Of a stretch of 64,000 nt of DNA, positions 38,001 through 52,800 are shown in pieces; the stretch's first letter is position 1, and every line of letters starts with the position of its first letter. The translations under genes and the position numbers were made by a program. The DNA comes from Eledone cirrhosa (taxonomy: Eukaryota > Mollusca > Cephalopoda > Octopoda > Eledonidae): NCBI GenBank assembly GCA_964016885.1, contig OZ024743.1:344590563-344654562 (forward strand). Reading direction: 5' to 3'. The notes beneath the pieces were generated by a model. That model was not told where the DNA came from. It saw only the letters and a program-made list of their open reading frames with translations, and did no database searches.

Positions 38001-41000
38001 CGTTGTTGTTTTTACTACTGTTGTTGACGTTGTTGTTGTTTCTACTGTAATTGACGTTGTTAGTGTTACTACTGTTGTTGACGTTGTTATTGTTACTACT
38101 GTTGTTGACGTTGTTGTTGTTACTACTGCTTTTGACGCTGTTATTGTTACTACTGTTGATGACGTTGTTGTTGTTACTAATGTTTTTGCCGTTGTTATTG
38201 TTACTACTGTTGTTGACGTTGTTATTGTTACTACTGTAATTGACGTTGTTGTTGTAACTACTGTTGTTGACGTTGTTGTTTTTACTAATGTTATTGACGT
38301 CGTTGTTGTTTCTACTGTTGTTGACGTTGTTATTGTTACTACTGTTGTTGACGTTGTTATTGTTACTACTGTAATTGACGTTGTTGTTACTACTGTTGTT
38401 GACGTTGTTGTTGTTTCTACTGTAATTGGCGTTGTTATTGTTACTACTGTTGTTGACGTTGTTGTTACTACTGTTATTGACGTTGTTGTTGTTACTACTG
38501 TTTTTGACGTTGTTGTTGTTACTAATGTTGTTACTACTGTTGTTGACGTTGTTGTTACTACTGTTGTTGACGTTGTTAGTGTTACTAATGTTGTTGACGT
38601 TGTTGTTGTTACTACTGTTGTTGACGTTGTTGTTACTACTGTTTTTGACGTTGTTTTTGTTACTACTGCTGTTAACGTTGTTATTGTTACTATTGTTGTT
38701 GACGTTGTTATTGTTACCACTACTGCCGTTGCCGTTGTTATTGTTACTACTGTTGTTGACGTTGTTGTTACTACTGTTGTTGACGTTGTTGTTACTACTG
38801 TTGTTGACGTTGTTGTTACTACTGTTGTTGACGTTGTTAGTGTTACTAATGTTGTTGACATTATTGTTGTTACTACTGTTGTTGACGTTGTTGTTACTAC
38901 TGTTTTTGACGTTGTTTTTGTTACTACTGCTGTTAACGTTGTTATTGTTACTATTGTTGTTGACGTTGTTATTGTTACCACTACTGCCGTTGCCGTTGTT
39001 ATTGTTACTACTGTTGTTGACGTTATTTTCGTTACTACTGTTATTGACGTTGTTGTTTTTACTACTGTTGTTGACGTTGTTATTGTTACTACTGTTGTTG
39101 ACGTCGTTATTGTTACTACTGTTGTTGACGTTGTTGTTGTTACTGCTGTTGTTGACGTTATTGTTGTTACTACAATTGTTGACGTTGTTAATGTTACTAC
39201 TGTTGTTGACGTTTTTGTTACTACTGTTGTTGACGTTGTTGTTGGTACTACTGCTTTTGATGCTGTTATTGTTACTATTGTTGTTGACGTTGTTGTTACT
39301 GATGTTGTTGACGTTATTGTTGTTACTACTGTTGTTGACGTTGTCATTGTTACTACTGTTGTTGACGTTGTTATTGTTACTACTGTTGTTGACGTTGTTA
39401 TTTTTACTACTGTTGTTGACGTTATTGTTGTTACTACTGTTGTTTACGTTGTTGTTTTTACTACTGTTGTTGACGTTGTTGTTGTTTCTACTGTTATTGA
39501 CGTTGTTATTGTTACTACTGTTGTTGACGTTGTTATTGTTACTACTGTTGTTGACGTTGTTGTTGCTACTACTGCTTTTGACGCTGTTATTGTTACTACT
39601 GTTGTTGACGTTGTTGTTGTTACTACTGCTTTTGACGCTGTTATTGTTACTACTGTTGATGACGTTGTTGTTGTTACTAATGTTTTTGACGTTGTTATTG
39701 TTACTACTGTTGTTGACGTTGTTATTGTTACTACTGTAATTGACGTTGTTGTTACTACTGTTGTTGACGTTGTTGTTGTTTCTACTGTAATTGACGTTGT
39801 TATTGTTACTACTGTTGTTGACGTTGTTGTTACTACTGTTTTTGACGTTGTTGTTGTTGTTACTAATGTTGTTGTTACTACTGTTGTTGACGTTGTTGTT
39901 ACTACTGTTGTTTACGTTGTTAGTGTTACTAATGTTGTTGACGTTGTTGTTGTTACTACTGTTGTTGACATTATTGTTGTTACTACTGTTGTTGACGTTG
40001 TTGTTACTACTGTTTCCGACGTTGTTTTTGTTACTACTGCTGTTAACGTTGTTATTGTTACTATTGTTGTTGACGTTGTTATTGTTACCACTACTGCCGT
40101 TGACGTTGTTATTGTTACTACTGTTGTTGACGTTATTTTCGTTACTACTGTTATTGACGTTGTTGTTTTTACTACTGTTGTTGACGTTGTTGTTGTTACT
40201 ACGGTTATTGACGTTGTTGTTGTTACTAGTGTTGTTGTCGTTGTTGTTGTTACTACGGTTATTGATGTTGTTGTTGTTACTACGGTTATTGACGTTGTTG
40301 TTACTACTACTGTTGTGGACGTTGTTGTTACTACTGTTGTTGACGTTGTTGTTGTTACTACTGCTATTGACGTTGTTGTTGTTACTACTGTTATTGACGT
40401 TGTTGTTGTTACTACTGTTGTTGACGTTGTTGTTGTTACTACGGTTATTGACGTTGTTGTTGTAACTACTACTGTTGTTGACGTTGTTGTTATTACTACT
40501 GTTGTTGACGTTGTTGTTGTTTCTACTGTAATTGACGTTGTTATTGTTACTACTGTTGTTGACGTTGTTATTGTTACTACTGTTGTTGACGTTGTTGTTG
40601 ATACTACTGCTTTTGACGCTGTTATTGTTACTACTGTTGTTGACGTTGTTGTTGTTACTACTGCTTTTGACGCTGTTATTGTTACTACTGTTGATGACGT
40701 TGTTGTTGTTACTAATGTTTTTGACGTTGTTATTGTTACTACTGTTGTTGACGTTGTTATTGTTACTACTGTAATTGACGTTGTTGTTACTACTGTTGTT
40801 GACGTTGTTGTTGTTTCTACTGTAATTGACGTTGTTATTGTTACTACTGTTGTTGACGTTGTTGTTACTACTGTTTTTGACGTTGTTGTTGTTGTTACTA
40901 ATGTTGTTATTACTACTGTTGTTGACGTTGTTGTTACTACTGTTGTTGACGTTGTTAGTGTTACTAATGTTGTTGACGTTGTTGTTGTTACTACAGTTGT

Positions 41001-42437
41001 TGACATTATTGTTGTTACTACTGTTGTTGACGTTGTTGTTACTACTGTTTTTGACGTTGTTTTTGTTACTACTGCTGTTAACGTTGTTATTGTTACTATT
41101 GTTGTTGACGTTGTTATTGTTACCACTACTGCCGTTGACGTTGTTATTGTTACTACTGTTGTTGACGTTATTTTCGTTACTACTGTTATTGACGTTGTTG
41201 TTTTTACTACTGTTGTTGACGTTGTTATTGTTACTACTGTTGTTGACGTCGTTATTGTTACTACTGTTATTGACGATGTTGTTGTTACTACTGTTGTTGA
41301 CGTTGTTGTTGTTACTACGGTTATTGACGTTGTTGTTGTTACTACTGTTGTTATCATTGTTCTTGTTACTACGGTTATTGACGTTGATGTTGTTACTACT
41401 ACTGTTGTTGACGTTGTTGTTATTACTACTGTTGTTGACGTTGTTGTTGTTACTAATGTTGTTGACGTTGTTGTTGTTACTACTGTTATTGACGATGTTG
41501 TTGTTACTACTGTTGTTGACGTTGTTGTTGTTACTACGGTTATTGACGTTGTTGTTGTTACTACTGTTGTTGTCATTGTTGTTGTTACTACGGTTATTGA
41601 CGATGTTGTTGTTACTACAGTTAGTGACGTTGTTGTTGTCACTACTGTTGTTGACGTTGTTGTTACTACTGTTATTGACGTTGTTGTTATTACTACTGTT
41701 ATTGACGTTGTTTTTATTACTACTGTTGTTGACGGTATTGTTGTTACTACTGTTGTTAACGTTGTTATTAGTACTGTTGTTGACGTTGTTGTTGAAACTA
41801 CTGTTGTTGACGTTGTTATTTTTACAACTGTTCATGACGTTGTTGTTACTACTGTTGTTGACGTTGTTGTTACTACTGTTATTGACGTTGTTGTTATAAC
41901 TAGTTACTGACGTTGTTGTTGTTACTGCTGTTGTTGACGTTGTTATTACTACTGTTGTTGACGTTGTTGTTGTTACTACTGTTGTTGACGTTGTTATTGT
42001 TAATACTGTCGTTGACGTTGTTGTTGTTACTACTATTGTTTACGTGTTATTGTTACTACCGTCGTTGACGTTGTTGTTGTTACTACTGTTGTTGACTATG
42101 TTATTGTTACTACTGTCGTTGACGATGTTGTTGTTACTACTGTTGTTGACGTTATTGTTGTTACTACAATTGTTGACGTTGTTATTGTTACTACTGTTGT
42201 TGACGTTTTTGTTACTACTGTTGTTGACGTTGTTGTTGGTACTACTGCTTTTGATGCTGTTATTGTTACTATTGTTGTTGACGTTGTTGTTAATGATGTT
42301 GTTGACGTTATTGTTGTTACTACTGTTGTTGACGTTGTCATTGTTACTACTGTTGTTGACGTTGTTATTGTTACTACTGTTGTTGACGTTGTTATTTTTA
42401 CTACTGTTGTTGACGTTATTGTTGTTACTACTTTTGT
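35063..42437 (+). repeat. 7.4-kb higher-order repeat, copy 1 (7,375 bp)
   Basis: First of three tandem copies. Landmarks at 35116-35903 recur 7,375 bp downstream and those from 36263 on recur 7,426 bp downstream; this copy lacks 51 bp (one 24-bp and one 27-bp unit) near 36.08 kb. The palindrome TAACTAGTTA at 37457 and 41897 splits the unit into parts of 4,440 and 2,986 bp that begin with closely similar 0.5-kb stretches. Confidence 0.93.
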
Positions 42438-45400
42438 CTACGTTGTTGTTTTTACTACTGTTGTTGACGTTGTTGTTGTTTCTACTGTAATTGACGTTGT
42501 TATTGTTACTACTGTTGTTGACGTTGTTATTGTTACTACTGTTGTTGACGTTGTTGTTGTTACTACTGCTTTTGACGCTGTTATTAATACTACTGTTGTT
42601 GACGGTATTGTTGTTACTACTGTTGTTAACGTTGTTATTAGTACTGTTGTTGACGTTGTTGTTGTTACTACTGTTGTTGACGTTGTTATTTTTACTACTG
42701 TTCATGACGTTGTTGTTACTACTGTTGTTGACGTTGTTTTTACTACTGTTATTGACGTTGTTGTTATAACTACTGTTACTGACGTTGTTGTTGTTACTAC
42801 TGTTGTTGACGTTGTTATTACTACTGTTGTTGACGTTGTTGTTGTTACTACTGTTGTTGACGTTGTTATTGTTAATACTGTCGTTCACGTTGTTGTTACT
42901 TCTATTGTTTACGTGTTATTGTTACTACTGTCGTTGACGTTGTTGTTGTCACTACTGTTGTTGACGTTGTTATTGTTACTACTGTCGTTGACGATGTTGT
43001 TGTTACTACTGTTGTTGACGTTATTGTTGTTACTACAATTGTTGCCGTTGTTATTGTTACTACTGTTGTTGACGTTTTTGTTACTACTGTTGTTGACGTT
43101 GTTGTTGGTACTACTGCTTTTGATGCTGTTATTGTTAATATTGTTGTTGACGTTGTTGTTACTGATATTGTTGTTACTGATATTTTTACTACTGTTGTTG
43201 ACGTTATTGTTGTTACTACTGTTGTTTACGTTGTTGTTTTTACTACTGTTGTTGACGTTGTTGTTGTTTCTACTGTAATTGACGTTGTTATTTTTTACTA
43301 CTGACGTTGTTGTTGTTACTAATGTTTTTGACGTTGTTATTGTTACTACTGTAATTGACGTTGTTGTTGTAACTACTGTTGTTGACGTTGTTGTTTACTG
43401 ACGTTGTTATTGTTACTACTGTTGTTGACGTTGTTATTGTTACTACTGTAATTGACGTTGTTGTTACTACTGTTGTTGACGTTGTTGTTGTTTCTACTGT
43501 AATTGACGTTGTTATTGTTACTACTGTTGTTGACGTTGTTGTTTTTACTAATGTTGTTGACGTTGTTGTTGTTTCTACTGTAATTGACGTTGTTATTGTT
43601 ACTACTGTTGTTGACATTGTTATTGTTACTACTGTAATTGACGTTGTTGTTACTACTGTTGTTGACGTTGTTGTTGTTTCTACTGTAATTGACGTTGTTA
43701 TTGTTACTACTGTTGTTGACGTTGTTGTTGTTACTACTGTTATTGACGTTGTTGTTGTTACTACTGTTGTTGACGTTGTTGTTGTTACTAATGTTGTTGA
43801 TGTTGTTGTTGTTGTTACTACTGTTGTTGACGTTGTTGTTACTACTGTTGTTGACGTTGTTAGTGTTACTAATGTTGTTGACGTTGTTGTTGTTACTACT
43901 GTTGTTGACATTATTGTTGTTACTACTGTTGTTGACGTTGTTGTTACTACTGTTTCCGACGTTGTTTTTGTTACTACTGCTGTTAACGTTGTTATTGTTA
44001 CTATTGTTGTTGACGTTGTTATTGTTACCACTACTGCCGTTGACGTTGTTATTGTTACTACTGTTGTTGACGTTATTTTCGTTACTACTGTTATTGACGT
44101 TGTTGTTTTTACTACTGTTGTTGACGTTGTTGTTGTTACTACGGTTATTGATGTTGTTGTTGTTACTAGTGTTGTTGTCGTTGTTGTTGTTACTACGGTT
44201 ATTGACGTTGTTGTTGTTACTACGGTTATTGACGTTGTTGTTGTTACTACTACTGTTGTGGACGTTGTTGTTACTACTGTTGTTGACGTTGTTGTTGTTA
44301 CTACTGCTATTGACGTTGTTGTTGTTACTACTGTTATTGACGTTGTTGTTGTTACTACTGTTGTTGACGTTGTTGTTGTTACTACGGTTATTGACGTTGT
44401 TGTTGTTACTACTACTGTTGTTGACGTTGTTGTTATTACTACTGTTGTTGACGTTGTTGTTGTTACTAATGTTGTTGACGTTGTTGTTGTTACTACTGTT
44501 ATTGACGATGTTGTTGTTACTACTGTTGTTGACGTTGTTGTTGTTACTACTGTTGTTGTCATTGTTGTTGTTACTACGGTTATTGACGATGTTGTTGTTA
44601 CTACAGTTAGTGACGTTGTTGTTGTTACTACTGTTGTTGACGTTGTTGTTACTACTGTTATTGACGTTGTTGTTATTACTACTGTTATTGACGTTGTTGT
44701 TATTACTACTGTTGTTGACGGTATTGTTGTTACTACTGTTGTTAACGTTGTTATTAGTACTGTTGTTGACGTTGTTGTTGAAACTACTGTTGTTGACGTT
44801 GTTATTTTTACAACTGTTCATGACGTTGTTGTTACTAGTGTTGTTGACGTTGTTGTTACTACTGTTATTGACGTTGTTGTTATAACTAGTTACTGACGTT
44901 GTTGTTGTTACTACTGTTGTTGACATTGTTATTACTACTGTTGTTGACGTTGTTGTTGTTACTACTGTTGTTGACGTTGTTATTGTGAATACTGTCGTTG
45001 ACGTTGTTGTTGTTACTACTATTGTTTACGTGTTATTGTTACTACCGTCGTTGACGTTGTTGTTGTTACTACTGTTGTTGACTATGTTATTGTTACTACT
45101 GTCATTGACGATGTTGTTGCTACTACTGCTGTTGACGTTATTGTTGTTACTACAATTGTTGACGTTGTTATTGTTACTACTGTTGTTGACGTTTTTGTTA
45201 CTACTGTTGTTGACGTTGTTGTTGGTACTACTGCTTTTGATGCTGTTATTGTTACTATTGTTGTTGACGTTGTTGTTAATGATGTTGTTGACGTTATTGT
45301 TGTTACTACTGTTGTTGACGTTGTCATTGTTACTACTGTTGTTGACGTTGTTATTGTTACTACTGTTGTTGACGTTGTTATTTTTACTACTGTTGTTGAC

Positions 45401-48400
45401 GTTATTGTTGTTACTACTTTTGTTTACGTTGTTGTTTTTACTACTGTTGTTGACGTTGTTGTTGTTTCTACTGTAATTGACGTTGTTAGTGTTACTACTG
45501 TTGTTGACGTTGTTATTGTTACTACTGTTGTTGACGTTGTTGTTGTTACTACTGCTTTTGACGCTGTTATTGTTACTACTGTTGATGACGTTGTTGTTGT
45601 TACTAATGTTTTTGCCGTTGTTATTGTTACTACTGTTGTTGACGTTGTTATTGTTACTACTGTAATTGACGTTGTTGTTGTAACTACTGTTGTTGACGTT
45701 GTTGTTTTTACTAATGTTATTGACGTCGTTGTTGTTTCTACTGTTGTTGACGTTGTTATTGTTACTACTGTTGTTGACGTTGTTATTGTTACTACTGTAA
45801 TTGACGTTGTTGTTACTACTGTTGTTGACGTTGTTGTTGTTTCTACTGTAATTGGCGTTGTTATTGTTACTACTGTTGTTGACGTTGTTGTTACTACTGT
45901 TATTGACGTTGTTGTTGTTACTACTGTTTTTGACGTTGTTGTTGTTACTAATGTTGTTACTACTGTTGTTGACGTTGTTGTTACTACTGTTGTTGACGTT
46001 GTTAGTGTTACTAATGTTGTTGACGTTGTTGTTGTTACTACTGTTGTTGACGTTGTTGTTACTACTGTTTTTGACGTTGTTTTTGTTACTACTGCTGTTA
46101 ACGTTGTTATTGTTACTATTGTTGTTGACGTTGTTATTGTTACCACTACTGCCGTTGCCGTTGTTATTGTTACTACTGTTGTTGACGTTGTTGTTACTAC
46201 TGTTGTTGACGTTGTTGTTACTACTGTTGTTGACGTTGTTGTTACTACTGTTGTTGACGTTGTTAGTGTTACTAATGTTGTTGACATTATTGTTGTTACT
46301 ACTGTTGTTGACGTTGTTGTTACTACTGTTTTTGACGTTGTTTTTGTTACTACTGCTGTTAACGTTGTTATTGTTACTATTGTTGTTGACGTTGTTATTG
46401 TTACCACTACTGCCGTTGCCGTTGTTATTGTTACTACTGTTGTTGACGTTATTTTCGTTACTACTGTTATTGACGTTGTTGTTTTTACTACTGTTGTTGA
46501 CGTTGTTATTGTTACTACTGTTGTTGACGTCGTTATTGTTACTACTGTTGTTGACGTTGTTGTTGTTACTGCTGTTGTTGACGTTATTGTTGTTACTACA
46601 ATTGTTGACGTTGTTAATGTTACTACTGTTGTTGACGTTTTTGTTACTACTGTTGTTGACGTTGTTGTTGGTACTACTGCTTTTGATGCTGTTATTGTTA
46701 CTATTGTTGTTGACGTTGTTGTTACTGATGTTGTTGACGTTATTGTTGTTACTACTGTTGTTGACGTTGTCATTGTTACTACTGTTGTTGACGTTGTTAT
46801 TGTTACTACTGTTGTTGACGTTGTTATTTTTACTACTGTTGTTGACGTTATTGTTGTTACTACTGTTGTTTACGTTGTTGTTTTTACTACTGTTGTTGAC
46901 GTTGTTGTTGTTTCTACTGTTATTGACGTTGTTATTGTTACTACTGTTGTTGACGTTGTTATTGTTACTACTGTTGTTGACGTTGTTGTTGCTACTACTG
47001 CTTTTGACGCTGTTATTGTTACTACTGTTGTTGACGTTGTTGTTGTTACTACTGCTTTTGACGCTGTTATTGTTACTACTGTTGATGACGTTGTTGTTGT
47101 TACTAATGTTTTTGACGTTGTTATTGTTACTACTGTTGTTGACGTTGTTATTGTTACTACTGTAATTGACGTTGTTGTTACTACTGTTGTTGACGTTGTT
47201 GTTGTTTCTACTGTAATTGACGTTGTTATTGTTACTACTGTTGTTGACGTTGTTGTTACTACTGTTTTTGACGTTGTTGTTGTTGTTACTAATGTTGTTG
47301 TTACTACTGTTGTTGACGTTGTTGTTACTACTGTTGTTTACGTTGTTAGTGTTACTAATGTTGTTGACGTTGTTGTTGTTACTACTGTTGTTGACATTAT
47401 TGTTGTTACTACTGTTGTTGACGTTGTTGTTACTACTGTTTCCGACGTTGTTTTTGTTACTACTGCTGTTAACGTTGTTATTGTTACTATTGTTGTTGAC
47501 GTTGTTATTGTTACCACTACTGCCGTTGACGTTGTTATTGTTACTACTGTTGTTGACGTTATTTTCGTTACTACTGTTATTGACGTTGTTGTTTTTACTA
47601 CTGTTGTTGACGTTGTTGTTGTTACTACGGTTATTGACGTTGTTGTTGTTACTAGTGTTGTTGTCGTTGTTGTTGTTACTACGGTTATTGATGTTGTTGT
47701 TGTTACTACGGTTATTGACGTTGTTGTTACTACTACTGTTGTGGACGTTGTTGTTACTACTGTTGTTGACGTTGTTGTTGTTACTACTGCTATTGACGTT
47801 GTTGTTGTTACTACTGTTATTGACGTTGTTGTTGTTACTACTGTTGTTGACGTTGTTGTTGTTACTACGGTTATTGACGTTGTTGTTGTAACTACTACTG
47901 TTGTTGACGTTGTTGTTATTACTACTGTTGTTGACGTTGTTGTTGTTTCTACTGTAATTGACGTTGTTATTGTTACTACTGTTGTTGACGTTGTTATTGT
48001 TACTACTGTTGTTGACGTTGTTGTTGATACTACTGCTTTTGACGCTGTTATTGTTACTACTGTTGTTGACGTTGTTGTTGTTACTACTGCTTTTGACGCT
48101 GTTATTGTTACTACTGTTGATGACGTTGTTGTTGTTACTAATGTTTTTGACGTTGTTATTGTTACTACTGTTGTTGACGTTGTTATTGTTACTACTGTAA
48201 TTGACGTTGTTGTTACTACTGTTGTTGACGTTGTTGTTGTTTCTACTGTAATTGACGTTGTTATTGTTACTACTGTTGTTGACGTTGTTGTTACTACTGT
48301 TTTTGACGTTGTTGTTGTTGTTACTAATGTTGTTATTACTACTGTTGTTGACGTTGTTGTTACTACTGTTGTTGACGTTGTTAGTGTTACTAATGTTGTT

Positions 48401-49863
48401 GACGTTGTTGTTGTTACTACAGTTGTTGACATTATTGTTGTTACTACTGTTGTTGACGTTGTTGTTACTACTGTTTTTGACGTTGTTTTTGTTACTACTG
48501 CTGTTAACGTTGTTATTGTTACTATTGTTGTTGACGTTGTTATTGTTACCACTACTGCCGTTGACGTTGTTATTGTTACTACTGTTGTTGACGTTATTTT
48601 CGTTACTACTGTTATTGACGTTGTTGTTTTTACTACTGTTGTTGACGTTGTTATTGTTACTACTGTTGTTGACGTCGTTATTGTTACTACTGTTATTGAC
48701 GATGTTGTTGTTACTACTGTTGTTGACGTTGTTGTTGTTACTACGGTTATTGACGTTGTTGTTGTTACTACTGTTGTTATCATTGTTCTTGTTACTACGG
48801 TTATTGACGTTGATGTTGTTACTACTACTGTTGTTGACGTTGTTGTTATTACTACTGTTGTTGACGTTGTTGTTGTTACTAATGTTGTTGACGTTGTTGT
48901 TGTTACTACTGTTATTGACGATGTTGTTGTTACTACTGTTGTTGACGTTGTTGTTGTTACTACGGTTATTGACGTTGTTGTTGTTACTACTGTTGTTGTC
49001 ATTGTTGTTGTTACTACGGTTATTGACGATGTTGTTGTTACTACAGTTAGTGACGTTGTTGTTGTCACTACTGTTGTTGACGTTGTTGTTACTACTGTTA
49101 TTGACGTTGTTGTTATTACTACTGTTATTGACGTTGTTTTTATTACTACTGTTGTTGACGGTATTGTTGTTACTACTGTTGTTAACGTTGTTATTAGTAC
49201 TGTTGTTGACGTTGTTGTTGAAACTACTGTTGTTGACGTTGTTATTTTTACAACTGTTCATGACGTTGTTGTTACTACTGTTGTTGACGTTGTTGTTACT
49301 ACTGTTATTGACGTTGTTGTTATAACTAGTTACTGACGTTGTTGTTGTTACTGCTGTTGTTGACGTTGTTATTACTACTGTTGTTGACGTTGTTGTTGTT
49401 ACTACTGTTGTTGACGTTGTTATTGTTAATACTGTCGTTGACGTTGTTGTTGTTACTACTATTGTTTACGTGTTATTGTTACTACCGTCGTTGACGTTGT
49501 TGTTGTTACTACTGTTGTTGACTATGTTATTGTTACTACTGTCGTTGACGATGTTGTTGTTACTACTGTTGTTGACGTTATTGTTGTTACTACAATTGTT
49601 GACGTTGTTATTGTTACTACTGTTGTTGACGTTTTTGTTACTACTGTTGTTGACGTTGTTGTTGGTACTACTGCTTTTGATGCTGTTATTGTTACTATTG
49701 TTGTTGACGTTGTTGTTAATGATGTTGTTGACGTTATTGTTGTTACTACTGTTGTTGACGTTGTCATTGTTACTACTGTTGTTGACGTTGTTATTGTTAC
49801 TACTGTTGTTGACGTTGTTATTTTTACTACTGTTGTTGACGTTATTGTTGTTACTACTTTTGT
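42438..49863 (+). repeat. 7.4-kb higher-order repeat, copy 2 (7,426 bp)
   Basis: Full-length copy; landmarks lie 7,426 bp from those in copy 1 (after 36.3 kb) and in copy 3 (up to about 52.97 kb). TAACTAGTTA lies at 44883 and 49323. Private changes include GTCATTGACG near 45104, where copies 1 and 3 have GTCGTTGACG. Confidence 0.94.
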
Positions 49864-52800
49864 CTACGTTGTTGTTTTTACTACTGTTGTTGACGTTGTT
49901 GTTGTTTCTACTGTAATTGACGTTGTTATTGTTACTACTGTTGTTGACGTTGTTATTGTTACTACTGTTGTTGACGTTGTTGTTGTTACTACTGCTTTTG
50001 ACGCTGTTATTAATACTACTGTTGTTGACGGTATTGTTGTTACTACTGTTGTTAACGTTGTTATTAGTACTGTTGTTGACGTTGTTGTTGTTACTACTGT
50101 TGTTGACGTTGTTATTTTTACTACTGTTCATGACGTTGTTGTTACTACTGTTGTTGACGTTGTTTTTACTACTGTTATTGACGTTGTTGTTATAACTACT
50201 GTTACTGACGTTGTTGTTGTTACTACTGTTGTTGACGTTGTTATTACTACTGTTGTTGACGTTGTTGTTGTTACTACTGTTGTTGACGTTGTTATTGTTA
50301 ATACTGTCGTTCACGTTGTTGTTACTTCTATTGTTTACGTGTTATTGTTACTACTGTCGTTGACGTTGTTGTTGTCACTACTGTTGTTGACGTTGTTATT
50401 GTTACTACTGTCGTTGACGATGTTGTTGTTACTACTGTTGTTGACGTTATTGTTGTTACTACAATTGTTGCCGTTGTTATTGTTACTACTGTTGTTGACG
50501 TTTTTGTTACTACTGTTGTTGACGTTGTTGTTGGTACTACTGCTTTTGATGCTGTTATTGTTAATATTGTTGTTGACGTTGTTGTTACTGATATTGTTGT
50601 TACTGATATTTTTACTACTGTTGTTGACGTTATTGTTGTTACTACTGTTGTTTACGTTGTTGTTTTTACTACTGTTGTTGACGTTGTTGTTGTTTCTACT
50701 GTAATTGACGTTGTTATTTTTTACTACTGACGTTGTTGTTGTTACTAATGTTTTTGACGTTGTTATTGTTACTACTGTAATTGACGTTGTTGTTGTAACT
50801 ACTGTTGTTGACGTTGTTGTTTACTGACGTTGTTATTGTTACTACTGTTGTTGACGTTGTTATTGTTACTACTGTAATTGACGTTGTTGTTACTACTGTT
50901 GTTGACGTTGTTGTTGTTTCTACTGTAATTGACGTTGTTATTGTTACTACTGTTGTTGACGTTGTTGTTTTTACTAATGTTGTTGACGTTGTTGTTGTTT
51001 CTACTGTAATTGACGTTGTTATTGTTACTACTGTTGTTGACATTGTTATTGTTACTACTGTAATTGACGTTGTTGTTACTACTGTTGTTGACGTTGTTGT
51101 TGTTTCTACTGTAATTGACGTTGTTATTGTTACTACTGTTGTTGACGTTGTTGTTGTTACTACTGTTATTGACGTTGTTGTTGTTACTACTGTTGTTGAC
51201 GTTGTTGTTGTTACTAATGTTGTTGATGTTGTTGTTGTTGTTACTACTGTTGTTGACGTTGTTGTTACTACTGTTGTTGACGTTGTTAGTGTTACTAATG
51301 TTGTTGACGTTGTTGTTGTTACTACTGTTGTTGACATTATTGTTGTTACTACTGTTGTTGACGTTGTTGTTACTACTGTTTCCGACGTTGTTTTTGTTAC
51401 TACTGCTGTTAACGTTGTTATTGTTACTATTGTTGTTGACGTTGTTATTGTTACCACTACTGCCGTTGACGTTGTTATTGTTACTACTGTTGTTGACGTT
51501 ATTTTCGTTACTACTGTTATTGACGTTGTTGTTTTTACTACTGTTGTTGACGTTGTTGTTGTTACTACGGTTATTGATGTTGTTGTTGTTACTAGTGTTG
51601 TTGTCGTTGTTGTTGTTACTACGGTTATTGACGTTGTTGTTGTTACTACGGTTATTGACGTTGTTGTTGTTACTACTACTGTTGTGGACGTTGTTGTTAC
51701 TACTGTTGTTGACGTTGTTGTTGTTACTACTGCTATTGACGTTGTTGTTGTTACTACTGTTATTGACGTTGTTGTTGTTACTACTGTTGTTGACGTTGTT
51801 GTTGTTACTACGGTTATTGACGTTGTTGTTGTTACTACTACTGTTGTTGACGTTGTTGTTATTACTACTGTTGTTGACGTTGTTGTTGTTACTAATGTTG
51901 TTGACGTTGTTGTTGTTACTACTGTTATTGACGATGTTGTTGTTACTACTGTTGTTGACGTTGTTGTTGTTACTACTGTTGTTGTCATTGTTGTTGTTAC
52001 TACGGTTATTGACGATGTTGTTGTTACTACAGTTAGTGACGTTGTTGTTGTTACTACTGTTGTTGACGTTGTTGTTACTACTGTTATTGACGTTGTTGTT
52101 ATTACTACTGTTATTGACGTTGTTGTTATTACTACTGTTGTTGACGGTATTGTTGTTACTACTGTTGTTAACGTTGTTATTAGTACTGTTGTTGACGTTG
52201 TTGTTGAAACTACTGTTGTTGACGTTGTTATTTTTACAACTGTTCATGACGTTGTTGTTACTAGTGTTGTTGACGTTGTTGTTACTACTGTTATTGACGT
52301 TGTTGTTATAACTAGTTACTGACGTTGTTGTTGTTACTACTGTTGTTGACATTGTTATTACTACTGTTGTTGACGTTGTTGTTGTTACTACTGTTGTTGA
52401 CGTTGTTATTGTGAATACTGTCGTTGACGTTGTTGTTGTTACTACTATTGTTTACGTGTTATTGTTACTACCGTCGTTGACGTTGTTGTTGTTACTACTG
52501 TTGTTGACTATGTTATTGTTACTACTGTCGTTGACGATGTTGTTGCTACTACTGCTGTTGACGTTATTGTTGTTACTACAATTGTTGACGTTGTTATTGT
52601 TACTACTGTTGTTGACGTTTTTGTTACTACTGTTGTTGACGTTGTTGTTGGTACTACTGCTTTTGATGCTGTTATTGTTACTATTGTTGTTGACGTTGTT
52701 GTTAATGATGTTGTTGACGTTATTGTTGTTACTACTGTTGTTGACGTTGTCATTGTTACTACTGTTGTTGACGTTGTTATTGTTACTACTGTTGTTGACG